DNA of 64,000 nt from NCBI GenBank assembly GCA_963920525.1, contig OY986439.1, positions 43,492,193-43,556,192 on the forward strand, read 5' to 3'. Each line of letters opens with the position of its first letter. Position 1 is the first letter of the stretch. Below are positions 43,597 to 54,959 of this stretch, in pieces. The DNA is from Dichetophora obliterata (taxonomy: Eukaryota; Arthropoda; Insecta; Diptera; Sciomyzidae). The position numbers were made by a program, and so were the translations under genes. The notes under the pieces are model-generated. The model had not been told where the DNA came from, made no database searches, and saw only the letters and a program-made list of their open reading frames with translations.

Positions 43597-43742
43597 CCAA
43601 ATATTTCTATTCTTCCATATTTGACGTTAAAGTCGAATCACATTTGTTAAATTCGCGAACAGTGATACCACCAATATTTCTATTCGTCTGTTTTTGACGT
43701 TTGAGTTGAATCACATTTGTGAAGTTTGCGAACAGTGATACC
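43597..43742. repeat. Tandem duplication of about 73 bp inside the Harbinger end
   Basis: The unit from CCAAATATTTCTATTC to GCGAACAGTGATACCA occurs twice in a row (43597-43670 and 43671-43742) with several mismatches. Each unit ends in the word related to the terminal repeat, so the array multiplies a putative protein-binding site next to the right end. Confidence 0.8.
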
Positions 43743-43799
43743 ACCTTGGCGAATTGTACTTGTTTTCTATTTGATTCGCGGATGGTGATAGGGCTATTA

Positions 43800-44238
43800 A
43801 CTTTCGACGCAAATATCTTCATCGGTTTTTGATACATTTCATTCAATCTTCTTTTGTCTAAAAATTTAAAGGGAAACTTGAATTCTTTTATAAACCTTCT
43901 CATCAGAGCAGGGTTTTTCGAACATTCAAACTGATTCTGGTATGTCATATCCTGGTGCTAGTAACCTACTTTTCAATAAGTTGAGGCGGCAATTTTTTCT
44001 TTTATTCTTCAACAAAGCCAACAGCATAGGTTGTCCAAAATTATTAATTTAGAAAATTTAACCAAATCGCGCTAATAGCACTAACTACCAAAAGGGCAGA
44101 ACTACGTCTTGCGAGCCAGCTAGTAAGAACTGCGTGAAGATAAATTCGCAGCTCCAACGCTAACTTAGCAAAGACTCAAACCAATATTTCTTATGCGGAA
44201 CTTTCAATGCGAATTTCAATTCTTTGGTACTAAAGTAC
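43800..44238. other. Noncoding stretch
   Basis: No gene or paired repeat was recognised between the Harbinger element and the next inverted-repeat element. Confidence 0.35.
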
Positions 44239-45495
44239 TAAAGTACGAATTTAACTTTTGGTACGAAGTTAACTATTGCACAATTTTACAATTAAACAAT
44301 TTGGCCTACTAAAATTTTTGACAAAATAATTAAAGACTGGTTCTAGAAAAGATTCATGGTACTAACTTTTGATGAAAAAATCTTAATATACGTTAAGCCG
44401 TTATATAAGTATATACGTCGTTAGTACGTAAAAGTCTTAATATAAGAGGTTAGTGATGTACCATTTTAACAATATATGATTCATTTGTGTACCTTAAGTA
44501 AGGATTTAGGCAAAAGCGATTGAAATTAAGGCATATTTTAGACGATTTTTTCTAAAAAAGTACATTATATAAATAAAATCAAAAAATTAACATTATTTTT
44601 TTCCATATTGTTGCGTATAAAAACTAGACAAATTTATCAAAGACTCTTATTTTGGTTAGTGGGGTGTAGAATTGCATTATAAACCATTTAATAAAAATAT
44701 TATAAAATCGGTCGATTAGTTTGTTTGCAGGAATGTGGCCCTTTTTGAAAAAGTATGTTTTGGGAAAAACGCGTTTTAAATTACTCTGGTTAGTTAAAGT
44801 CACTCTGGCGCACCCGGTTTGAAGCGCTGTAAAATTTTTATTATAAGCAGGATTAATTTGAAGTTGTACATTGAATAGTTGTACAACAATAATATTTTTC
44901 CAAAATATTCAAAATAAAAAAATTTAAAAATTGTTTGCCCAAAACCTCCCCTAAAGTTTTTTACAAACAAAAATTATTCAAAAAGTAGTTATTGGTAATA
45001 AAGATTATATATGATGAATGCTAAGTTCTGATGGGAAAATTTCTTATATTCGAAATACAAACTTGATATGCTATGCATAACATTGAAAAAGTAATTGATG
45101 CACTTTCAAGATTTTGGATTACATGTTTTAAAAGAAATGATTGGTACTAGAGAAGATTCATTGAACTAAATATAAATACAACTTAATTACCATCGACTGC
45201 CTTTTCAAAAATTGTAGGCCAAAATTTTTTAGGCCAAAATCATGAGGGTGCAAGGATAAATCATATATCGCTAGAAAAGTGCGTCAATTACCTGTCCAAT
45301 GGTATATTTATCCATAAAATAATATCAAGCTTGTACATTTGATATTACACTTTTTCAATCAAAAGTTAGTTCCATGATTTAAATTCGTACTTCGCAAATA
45401 TACGAATGAATTCAAATTCATACAAAAAGATTAATTTATACCAACTTTGCAATAGTACATATTCAAATTCGTACTTAAAGTTACATTCGTACTTT
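44239..45495. mobile_element. Inverted-repeat element with AAAGTACGAAT ends
   Basis: AAAGTACGAATTTAACTTTT, GGTACGAAGTT near 44239 is matched in inverted orientation by sequence ending TACATTCGTACTTT at 45495. About 45 bp pair with gaps, including a CTATTGCA word. The interior contains dispersed repeat A (44505-44865) and no coding region. No clear TSD. Confidence 0.6.
44505..44865. repeat. Dispersed repeat A, copy 2
   Basis: The shorter partner of 21861-22375, in the same orientation. The best matches are TTTGAAAAAGTATGTTTT and GCGCACCCGGTTTGAAGCGC. The first copy lies in a possible hAT and this one in an AAAGTACG-ended element, so the two host elements may in fact belong to one family with diverged ends. 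Confidence 0.75.
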
Positions 45496-47739
45496 GAAAT
45501 CATTTATCATCATTTTATGCTCGTCTGAACATAGCCTTTATTGAAGAAATTTTTTTTCATCTTTTTTCCTTCATACTATATAATAGCAAAGTTTATCTTT
45601 CTTCTAAGCCATAAAGCTAGAGAAAATTTGAGGTTCGCGCTCCCTTTTCTGATCTAACTGTTTTAAGTATCCAAAATTCATAAACTTTGACACATTCTAA
45701 TGCAAAACAACATGAGCTGAAACTCTTTTTTTTTTTTGCGCTCACATAAATATTTCATAAAAGCACATAACAATTTATGATTTAACGCTTTTTAATTTCT
45801 ACTTTCAGCCTGTTTTTATTCTTTAATTATGTGTATTGCTTTCAGCAAATAGGCCTTTATATATCTATGCTGACAATTTATAGCTCTGCGTCATCATTTT
45901 TATACACTATAAATCGTTATTGTAACAGTTTTATGGCGAATTACGTTTTGGCATGCTGGCAAACTGCTTCTTTTTTTTTTTGTTTTTGTTAATCGTAACT
46001 GACAGCATAGTTTGAGATTTTTTGTTGTTGCTGTTGTTGTTATCGTGAAAAATAAGCTATTTCATGGTTAATATGAATTTTATTTAGTTAGATAGAAAAT
46101 GAAATAGCGCCAGTTTCAAGGTCAACAATGTTGAAACATGGACGAGGCTGTCCAAAGGAATTTAAACATTTGGTTTGATTATAGAGAAAACAGCAATGCT
46201 GTTGTTGTTGTTGTTGTAGCTCATTAGGCTCTAACGAGGCTTTAAAACACAAAAACAGAATTTCAATCAAAATGTTTTTTTCAATTACAGCACAATTTAG
46301 AGCAAAATGTGTTGCTTCAATATCATGACAATGAAACTTCAGCTTTTAAAGTTGTTTTTGATCGGTCTAATTATCCTTTGCTACTATTTTCAGCTTTGAT
46401 ATAAAATATTAGGCACAACTCTTTTCAGAACGATTGAATTTGTGTTTAAAAGTTTACATTTACACCAATCACAAATCATTAAATGCCAAGCTTGTGAATT
46501 AGCTTGTGTATACAACATCTGTGTTGTGCTGAGCTTTTACGGCTTGGCTCCTCAATAAATATCCTTGACATACTTCATGATTTCTGTGCATTTATTTAAA
46601 CTGGCATTAATTTAATAAACAGCTGCTATTCTTGCTTAATTTTGGTCCAAAAGTTAAATGAAGCTAAAACAGCAAAATTCACTAGAGTGTTGTTATTAAA
46701 CCACTGCAAACAACAACATCCTTTAAGCACATGAAGATATAGATACTCCATTACAAACTTAGATTAAAGTACATGCTTAGTCAGCACATGTTCACTCAAC
46801 ACTTAACGTTCACACCAACTGTCATGAATTTATGGCAATCAAATGAGTTTCCAGTCCAAATCCTCCTCAACACCTTTTTTTATTTTATTCACACTTCTTA
46901 AGGATTTTCAGTTATGAAAAAGTGAAGGCTAGAAAGTTTCCATATGAAGAAGCTCACATTTCACACTGTCGCACATTCCTACTCGTTAAGGACAGACAAC
47001 CAGTCAGGCAGACACGCAGTCAGTCAGGCCGTCAGTTGGTAAGCCTGTAGGACATCTTACCGCTTTTAGTATATTGTATGTCCTTGTAGGCGTTTACAAC
47101 AACTTGAATCCTTCACAACCACAATTCACAAAAAGTGTGATGCTGTGTCATGAGAGATAAGTTTTCCTAAGATTTATTTTTCAACACCATCTAAAGCTTA
47201 ACTTTTTATTGATGCCGATGTGTCAACATTTTGTCGCCTTTAAGTGTTGCCAACTGTCGTCTTAAAATCGCTACATCCATTTAACAAGTATTCACATTTT
47301 GTCTGTTTTTGTTGTTGTTTGTGCTTCTAGCATTAAATGTAGCGCACAGTTGTGACTGAAATTCCAACAGGTTTCACTTTGATATCTGCTAGATTATGTA
47401 CAAAGATATCTTTGTATCTTACATCTACGGATAACAATCTTTTACTTTGACACTCATCAAGCTGGGTTACTTGTGGTTTTTTGACATTATGGTTTTCCTT
47501 AGAAAACAGCTAGGTCACTCATCTCAGATAAGTCGCAGGGTTTGTGATATTGTTTGCTGAAAAACATCTGTATAAATAAAACTCATTTTCTGTTCGTTTG
47601 TTTGTTTGACCCAAATATAAATCTAAACGCCAAAACGGATCTTACTTTTTTGTGGAGTCTTACAGCCCTATTTTGGCAAATTAACAAATTGTTAACCAGT
47701 ATTTTGAAAATTTCTATATGTTTATTGTAATTTTTTGAT

Positions 47740-47861
47740 TTCAAAACAAAATTTGAAGCTCAAAAATAAACAATTTTAATAAAAATTGTCAACTGCTTTT
47801 CAGTTATTGACAATTTCATTAACAAATTTTGATTTTTGAGCTTTAAATTTTGTTTTGAAAA
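47740..47861. repeat. Near-perfect hairpin, arms about 50 bp
   Basis: TTCAAAACAAAATTTGAAGC, TCAAAAATAAACAATTTTAA on the left pairs with the right arm CAAATTTTGATTTTTGAGCT, TTAAATTTTGTTTTGAA with few mismatches. The loop includes CTGCTTTTCAGTTATTG. It may be a compact foldback MITE. A transcript crossing it would form a long stem. Confidence 0.8.
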
Positions 47862-48510
47862 CAACAAACACATATTACTTACATTCTAGAATATATTGTT
47901 GCATACTTCGTTTTGACCACTCTCTTTTCGCCCCCTTTGAACTTTGCTGAAAATCTACTTGCTGAAGTAATTTTTTTTGCACAAATTTGCTTCTTTTTTC
48001 ATTTTATAAAAAAATTCCTTTATGTTGACCAAAGTTGCGAAACATCGAAAATTTTTAATGTAAAATAACTCGAACGCTATTACTCACATTGGTTCCAAAC
48101 ATGCAAAAGATGGCAAAACCTAATTTTTAAAATTGCTTCAAAAACATTACTTACTTCAAATACCTTTTAAGATAGATAAATAAATAAAAAGTGCGACATA
48201 AATATTTTTTATTGATTTTTTACGACCTGAAAGTCGTAAATAATTTATTTGTACAAGTAATTTAAGTTGTTTTATATATTCACTACCAAGCCACTGTTGT
48301 CCACGGTTTCACCACGTTTTTTATGTTTTTATCAATCTCCCTTAACGCCTTTAAGACGGGAAAATTTTATTCACACCTGACTTATTTTTATGTGATACGA
48401 TTAGTTTTGCGATATCCTACTTAGTGATGCGATATGGCATCATCGTCCCTATTGGAGTAAGACAATACATATCAAGGAATTAAAAAATGGTATTTTTCCC
48501 CTTGTCTTAA

Positions 48511-48550
48511 TTTGTTTTGTTTTGTTTTGTTTTGTTTTGTTTTGTTTTGG
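48511..48550. repeat. GTTTT microsatellite
   Basis: About eight consecutive TTTTG units form a simple tandem repeat. Confidence 0.95.
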
Positions 48551-49233
48551 AGCACCGATCTACATTTATCAAGGTTGCACAAGTACGTACTTTCGTATCA
48601 TTTTGGACACGTTTTTATTCTTCACGTACGAGGTAAAACATTTTCCGTACTAGTACACTTTTATTTTCATCGCTTTTCTGTGTATTTTTTTCTTGGTGTG
48701 GCCACACTCGTTTTTGTTTTTTTTTGTACGCATTATAGCGATTTGGCAGCACTTCTAGCATTTGGTTGTTTGTTTACGTATGAAGTGAAAACAAACAAAT
48801 AGTGCGAATCACATCTTTGGTGCGAATGGTACCAACCCTGCAAGACACTCCTAACCGAAACTTTAACACATTCACAAAAAATTTTGTATTCACTAACACA
48901 AATGCATGGTATTTTGTTATTCAAATGGCGGTACAAAATACTATTAGTTATTAAACCTATTATTTAACAGGCAGCAATTTAGTTGTACATCCCTGTTTTC
49001 TCTTATTGGTGTGGTAGACAGAGACAAATGATTTTCGTTGTGTTCTACTTGTTTTGTCTTGTTCTTTCTTATGAGAAAAATAAATTTGATGTACACACAA
49101 TTTAGAAAATTTTCAAACGAACGATTTATATCATGCAACAGCACGTAAGTACTTTTAATTGTGAAATATATTAAATAAAATATTGTATAATGTAAAAACA
49201 ATTATATTTTAACACTTTTCTAATGAAATAGAC

Positions 49234-49356
49234 GAAGCTGGTGGTCGTCAAGTGCAGGTGATAGCTGCTGCTCCGAGTACTACTGGAATACCATTGACTG
49301 CAGCTCCACAACCGCAGGCTCAAGCTACACCAGCAGTCACCTCTACGGCTCAATAA
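49234..49356 (+). CDS. Terminal coding exon of an unidentified host gene (40 codons)
   Basis: A CTAAT branch-point-like word at about 49219 and the acceptor ATAG at 49228-49231 precede the exon. Reading from 49234 gives EAGGRQVQVIAAAP, then STTGIPLTAAPQPQAQ and a Thr/Ala-rich end at TAA 49354-49356. The Gln/Ala/Pro/Thr composition is what one sees at the tail of many regulatory proteins. The two bases 49232-49233 complete a codon begun in the previous exon (phase 1 junction), which does not fit the phase-0 donor at 25016. Another + frame is also open through this exon (about 49233-49457), so the frame choice is probable rather than certain. I do not recognise the family. Confidence 0.55.
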   Translation, partial: EAGGRQVQVIAAAPSTTGIPLTAAPQPQAQATPAVTSTAQ

Positions 49357-49630
49357 AATGGAAATATTACGACCTTGCTTTTCGTTCTGCTTACTTTGGC
49401 ATTCAGCAGCAAACTTTGGTGCAACAAAATACTTCGCCAACAAGTGTCTGACCACCGTGGCCATAGCCAATCCGATAGTTCTCGCCCAACAAGCAGGAGC
49501 TCCTAGCATGCTTATCACGAATACTTTTGCTGCTATTACACACAGTGTTTCCAAGTGGATTTGTTAATGGAGCTACGCAGCAAATTTCAATATGCAATTT
49601 TCAATAAAAATTCAAAAAATAAATGTGTTC
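49357..49630 (+). terminator. Probable 3' UTR and polyadenylation signal
   Basis: AATAAA occurs at the stop codon (49353) and, more usefully, at 49602-49607, followed within 20 bp by another AAATAAATG. The preceding 240 bp is GC-richer than its surroundings, as expected for transcribed exon sequence. Cleavage would fall at about 49620-49640. Confidence 0.5.
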
Positions 49631-52217
49631 ATCTAGTTAAAAAATAATAGGGAATTAACCAGTCAGTTAAATGGTAGGTATAACTGGTGTACTTGGCATA
49701 ACAAATAGTTAATTACTTAGTCATTTCACTGGTAGCTGCGACTGGTATTTTTGCCATATAATTAAGTTATTTAACCTACTATTTAACTAATTGCTTTAAC
49801 TGGCAAGTTTGACAGATATTTTCAGTTATTTAACTTATTATATAACTGATTGGAATAGCTGGCATATAAAATGTGTGAGCGAGATGACTATGCAATTTAA
49901 ACTTCTGAAAAAGTATGTGCAAGAAAAGGATACAAAATCACACGTACACAAATGTTTTGGTAAGATTTTTCACATGGCCCTTAAGAAACTGATAGAAAAT
50001 ACTGACCGAAACTTCCGCATTGCTTTTCTTTATATAACCAGTAATATAACCGGTTGTGTTCTTGCAGGGAAGGTACCAATGGTACTCGTACCTATAAGCT
50101 TGTATGAAAGTTTCATATAAATCAGAGGGTACTAGTACGTCGGTACTTTTGCTTTATGTTGGTATTCATAACAATTTGCCATGGTTTTATTTTTCAGTTT
50201 GTTTACAAATAATTCGACAAAAACAAAAGCTTTTGTTGATCCTTCCTTTGTTTTTAGTATAGCTTGGCATTGGTTGCATTTCGCTGTTTCAGTTTTTATT
50301 TCTGGTAAGAAAAAAAACCAAACTGAACTTTTATCTTATGATTTGCTTTTGTGCAAGATATATCGTTTGTCCATCCTAGCACCTGAGAAATCTGTTGGAA
50401 ATAATCTAATTGTGCTATTCTTGTAAACACTTTAGATAAATCACTTCAAAATATCATTAATTTTTGCTAAAGATATGTTTTGTATCCTTTTACAGCTGAA
50501 ATCAGTAAACTTTGTTTTGGACAGCAGCAGGGCTGAAAACACTTTATAAGGTAGGCTCAGACGATACTACATGTTGCCAAGCCTGGGTGTAAGACTGAAT
50601 AACTAAAAATTAAGCTTTGCGTCTAAACGATCCCATTTGTTGTTGAACCTCAGTAAGCTAAAAAATTTGGAATGGACAGCAGGTATAGCGTTTTGGCAGC
50701 AGTGGTGATAATAAATTAATTATTAGAAGATGAAGATCATTTTTAAAGTTAACTGTTCCTAAACTTAGCTGCCAAGAGTGGTAGATATATGAAAAAAACG
50801 ATGTTGCCATGTCGTTATGTTAATGTTCTTAATCAACTAGGGCGAAATAAAAAGGGAAGCTATCTCATTGGGTTTAAAGTTGAAATAATGGTTGCTTTTT
50901 GCTTCTGTGGTGTAAAGTATACCACAGTATAAAATTTTTTTAGGCGTATTGTTATTGAAATTTATAATTTTTTTTAAATTCTTATCAAATCTGTTCTGAA
51001 ATTAATATTATGCATTAATAGACATTTGAAATTGCAAATGGTTGGCATTTAAATAAATATAAAACAATCAGCATTTTTTGTGATACTTTTAGTTCTGTTT
51101 TTCTTCTTATCAAATTAATTCTTGAATGAATAAAAGAGGGGTTTTATGTCAGCCAGCAAGTGTAGAGCAAATTTTCTAATTTGCTTTACGTTGACATACA
51201 AAAAATAATTCCTAGGGCAAAAAAAAGGAACCGTTAGTTAAGATTGCAATTATAAATGATCAATTAAAGTGATCAATAAGTTTGTTTATAAAAATTTCGA
51301 GAAAATGTGAAATAGCGAAATAGACTTGATTCAGATAAAAACAAACTAAAGAAAACAAAATAAGAGATTGGCAGCTAAAAGAATTTTAAAAATATTATCG
51401 ATGCGTTTTTAACGCCTTTTACACACTTGCTTTTGTAATTGTAAACTAAAACGGAGCGTAGTTTGAAAAATTTTATTAATTTTCAGCTAAATGGCGAGAA
51501 AACCGCAAATCTATCTATAAAAATTTGTGATTTGTGATTTGATTGTGATTTAATAAATTAAAAAATCAATTATTTTTTGTTATAATGGGACATGGAGTGA
51601 CAGAATTAATTTTTAATATATATGTATCTATTTAACAATGAAAAATGTTGCTGTTGTTTTGGCCTTCTGTCGTTTGTTGCTATTATAAATTGGGCTGTGG
51701 TCGTATAAAAATATAAACTGTTTTTGATTAACTTTTTGCTTATTTATTATCCTATTTTTCGATATTTGGCTCACTTTGTGGGCTTTCGCCAGGGCATGAA
51801 AGAATAACAAATTATTTCTTTAACACATTTAAGAGATTATATTTGATATTGATATGAATTTTTTATATGTATGTTCTGTTCTACGTTAAGTGAGTATGAA
51901 TGTTTTATAGGAGAAAGAATAGGGAATTACAAGAAGGATATTTTGTCGTACTGCATAAGTATGTGTTATATATTTTGTAGTGATCTTTTTTTTTTTGCTT
52001 GTCAAACTTGTATCTTTGTTTAGAAAATCCCCACATTTTCATTGTCTGTTTTGACCTTTTTATATTTTTCATATATATTTTATTACATTGAGAGTACTTT
52101 TTTATTTTCTGCCGATGCAACCCTGACATTTATGTCTTTTTTTTTTTTTTGCCTTGTTCGAGGCCATGATACAACTATTTATCAGGTAGCCGCGCACGTA
52201 ACCTATTTTCTCAGGAA
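49631..52217. other. Noncoding stretch with TAACTGG-rich patch
   Basis: At 49640-49865 the words TTAACT, TAACTGG and CAGTTAA recur densely in both orientations, like the interior of a small palindromic element, but no clean ends were found. The rest to 52217 shows no gene or paired repeat. Confidence 0.4.
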
Positions 52218-52468
52218 CTGCGGATGACGAACGTCAAACAAAAGAAAACATAAAACGAAAGTTTTTTCAAAATTGTGTTCATAATACAAAACGAGCGTTA
52301 GGCAAAATATTTCTTTTTCTATATTGTGTTTATTTATTATTTATTGATTTATTTATTTTCTTTGTGTGACAAAAAACATTTTTGATATCTCCATTTTGCA
52401 TCAGCTGCATAGCAACCATAGCACGCTCTCGTTTTGATTTTCTTTTGTTTGACTTTTGTTATCCGCAG
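52218..52468. mobile_element. MITE with CTGCGGAT ends
   Basis: CTGCGGATGACGAACGTCAA, ACAAAAGAAAA (52218) is matched in inverted orientation by TTTTCTTTTGTTTGACTTTT, GTTATCCGCAG (ending 52468), about 31 bp. The 250-bp element has an AT-rich noncoding interior. No target duplication could be fixed. Confidence 0.75.
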
Positions 52469-52964
52469 CTAAAGATGTGCGGCTATTTGGTTAGTTCTAT
52501 TATGCGCGAGGCTCATAAATTTTTTTTTGTTGCGATGTGCTAGCTGAGCATGAAGAGAAAAAGAAAAATAGAGAGCAACATGAAGTTTATTGAAACTCTC
52601 GCAACACCTACGCGTCAAAAGCCAACAAATAAGCAATGTGTGGCAGCTGGGATGATTTCTTAAAAAACTTCATACCATAATTTAATATACTTATAATTAA
52701 AATTTCAAAAGAAAAATACCCTTAAATAAATCTATAGCACAAATAGGATATTTTAAATTTTTTTAATATAAATTGGCACAATACTTTTGCAGTCAAGTCG
52801 TAACTTTAAATTTTCACTTCAATTTGATGTAATATTAATACATCCAACACATACATCTTTATCTAATATAGATGTATTGGATCAAAGCTTAAGTAGTCAG
52901 AAAGAATTCAAAAGTTAATTAATTTGTGATCTATTAAATTATTACATGAACTGATTTTTCGAGT
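52469..52964. other. Noncoding stretch
   Basis: No gene or paired repeat was recognised. Confidence 0.35.
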
Positions 52965-53291
52965 AAGTTTTTAAAAAGGCAACAACAATAACAACTCTGT
53001 GTAGAGTCAATCACTTGTTGTAGAGGCTGACTAGACAGTCTGTTTCGGAAATCACTGCTTTTCCTTTTCAGAAGTCTTTGAGTGATTAAGCCGTGATCAA
53101 ACTCATTGTTAAAGTCGTATATAATTTCACACATTTTGGAACTCATTTGGAACCTTTGGGAACTGTATTAAACGAATCGAACGTTTAAATTGGCTACTTA
53201 ATCATATGGTATTTAAAGAAGTAGACTATTTATATAGCTAAGTGATTGACTCTTTATAGAGTTGGTATTGTTGTTGCCTTCTTTAAAACTT
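52965..53291. mobile_element. MITE with GGCAACAACAA..AGAGTCAATCACTT ends
   Basis: AAGTTTTTAAAAAGGCAACA, ACAATAACAACTCTGTGTAG, AGTCAATCACTT (52965 on) is matched in inverted orientation by 53241-53291, about 50 bp. The same left-arm text (GGCAACAACAACAACTCTGC, ATAGAGTCAATGACT) and the sequence after it also occur inside the CACTCTAA element at about 57957-58088. This element may therefore also sit inside that one, or share an origin with it. Confidence 0.75.
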
Positions 53292-53704
53292 CCTTTATTT
53301 AAAACTCCCAATTAAATCCATGTAAAAAATTTTAAACTAAAAATAAAATGCATGCCTAATATTTTGATAAAAAGCATAGCGTATATAAATCTTTTTTATA
53401 GTTTGTCTCATTGAAAATTTAAAAAAAAAAAGTAAAGCTTTATTCCCATTAATATCTTACAAAAAGGTATTGTTTCATGTGTGGAATATCCAATTATAAT
53501 AAACAAAAATTTTACCGCATGTGCCCCAATCAGAAAATTTTTAGAAATACTAAAATGATTACGAAAGCAAATTTTTTTTTTTTTGTTTTGTTAAAACCAT
53601 GTATCTTTACTTATTTGTATTTTAATTAAACATACGAAATTGTCTTGGCTTTGTTTTTTTATTTCTATTAAAACGTTAGAGCTTACATAATTAACCCTCT
53701 AGTG
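53292..53704. other. Noncoding stretch
   Basis: No gene or paired repeat was recognised. Confidence 0.35.
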
Positions 53705-53745
53705 CAGTGGTTCTCAACCGTTTTTGGTAGCGCTCCCCCTCCAAA
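53705..53745. mobile_element. Orphan hAT terminus
   Basis: CAGTGGTTCTCAACCGTTTT followed by TGGTAGCGCTCCCCCTCC is the widespread end of many animal hAT elements. I found no inverted partner (GGTTGAGAACCACTG) to the right, so only one end survives or the element is strongly truncated. The preceding octamer is CTCTAGTG. Confidence 0.6.
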
Positions 53746-54387
53746 ATTTTTTTCAAGTTCAATAAATTTGTCCTTTTTTATATAATCAGTTTCAATTTAA
53801 AAAAGTTTTCGTATAATACAACTTCAAATAAAATAAATAGTTAAGGTTTTCCATATGACCTTGTTATTTATCACGTTGATTTTCTATGATTTACATACAA
53901 ATTCTAAATATTTGATAGCTTAAATCATTCTTAATTTTAAATACAAATTCTAGTTGTTAAATAGTTTAAAATCACTTATTGAGCTTTGGGTCAGGTTAGA
54001 AAATGAATTGTTTTAACGAATTTTTTCCAAAGAAACAACAACAACAGCATATTCAATATGAAAGGGAAAACATTACTAGCTGATTTCATTGCAATTTCGG
54101 CCCTACTACAGGCTTCATCAAAAATCTTTGGGAATTGGGTGCGTAACGCCCAGTAAAAATAACACAAAAACAATTTTTTCGATGTCTACAGTTTTTGAAA
54201 TTGATTTCAACTGAATGTTACATGTGCAAGAATCTACATGCATTTTTACGATCATGTACCGTACTAGAGCAGCGATAGCCTGCAAAAATATTCTGATGCA
54301 TGGACAATAATGACAACATTGACAAAAGCGAAAAAATACGTAGAAGCTGTGTAATTATGTCTGCAAAAAGCAACACTAAGACTGACT
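53746..54387. other. Noncoding stretch, possibly hAT interior
   Basis: AT-rich, with no recognised domain. Part may be interior of the hAT whose end lies at 53705. Confidence 0.35.
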
Positions 54388-54549
54388 GCAGAGTGAATGC
54401 CGAAGCAGGCAGGCAGACAGGCAGGTACAGGCAGGCGCAGGCAGTGCCCTGCGAAGAAACGAGATAAAAATAACTTTTTTCTCTCTTGTTCACATGGATT
54501 TCCTGCGCCTGCCTGCCTGCCTGCCTGTCTGCTTTGGCGTTTACTCTGC
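54388..54549. repeat. Hairpin of GCAGGCAGGCAGACAG arms
   Basis: GCAGAGTGAATGCCGAAGCA, GGCAGGCAGACAGGCAGG (54388-54425) pairs with the inverted right arm (54512-54549). The loop is about 86 bp. The arms contain a CAGG/CTGC tandem. It abuts the next small element (54561-54723), and both may be parts of one decayed foldback. Confidence 0.75.
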
Positions 54550-54560
54550 GGGCAACCTAA

Positions 54561-54723
54561 GGGATCATTTATAGTGGCAACTTGTTGCTTTGCCGATCTG
54601 AGCTGAAACTCAAAATCACATGGGAGCAATAGAGAACGTCTCATCTTTCTTATTTGCCCCAATGAATTTTTGACTTTCAGCTCGGCTCGGTTCGGACGTA
54701 AGTCGGCACTATAAACGCGCCCC
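54561..54723. mobile_element. Short MITE (163 bp) with GGG..TTTATAGTG ends
   Basis: GGGATCATTTATAGTGGCAA at 54561 is matched in inverted orientation by the end TCGGCACTATAAACGCGCCC at 54723. The arms then continue with GAGCTGAAACTCAAAATxA against its complement. Most of the element is self-complementary. The target duplication is not clear. Confidence 0.7.
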
Positions 54724-54959
54724 AAGACAATTATTGCCAAAAAATATTAAAAAATTTTTTGCAAATATATTTTTGAAATGCTTAAAGAGTTAATTCACTA
54801 AACATCGATCTAGCTAAATAATGAAGCATTTACACGGTATTTTTCTATATAAATTATGAGAAGGTACTCGGGTACCTCGTCACTCTAATGAAGGTGTTTT
54901 TTTTTGTCACTCACATAAGGGCTATAAAAGATTAAGGTATTACATTTGATACCAAGCTT

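Larger units (their letters stand above)
42547..43796 (-). mobile_element. PIF/Harbinger-type element with TSD TTA
   Basis: The left end TGCTCCTATCACCATCTGCG and the inverted right end TAGCCCTATCACCATCCGCG align without gaps over more than 20 bp. TTA flanks both (42544-42546 and 43797-43799), the target preferred by Harbinger elements. Near the right end the related word TTCGCGAACAGTGATACCAC occurs twice more, as subterminal repeats. A Myb/SANT-like gene on the - strand fits the accessory protein of this superfamily. No DDE transposase is visible in the 1250 bp, so this is a deleted copy. Confidence 0.8.
45496..49231. other. Noncoding, probably intronic or intergenic
   Basis: No coding frame was recognised before the exon at 49232. 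The stretch contains TTG microsatellites (about 46023-46042 and 46199-46217), a CAGTCAGGC-rich patch (46999-47035), a hairpin (47740-47861) and a GTTTT array (48511-48550). Confidence 0.4.

Noticed and set aside
48568..48838. Possible inverted ends CAAGGTTG / CAACCCTG
   Set aside because: Only eight bases match and the flanking octamers differ.
49171..49554. 127-codon - strand frame across the terminal exon
   Set aside because: The + strand has an acceptor, a biased frame, a stop and polyadenylation signals; the - frame has none of these and extends into intron.
54264..54740. 158-codon - strand frame
   Set aside because: It runs through a CAGG hairpin and a palindromic MITE, so its openness comes from repeat composition; no domain.
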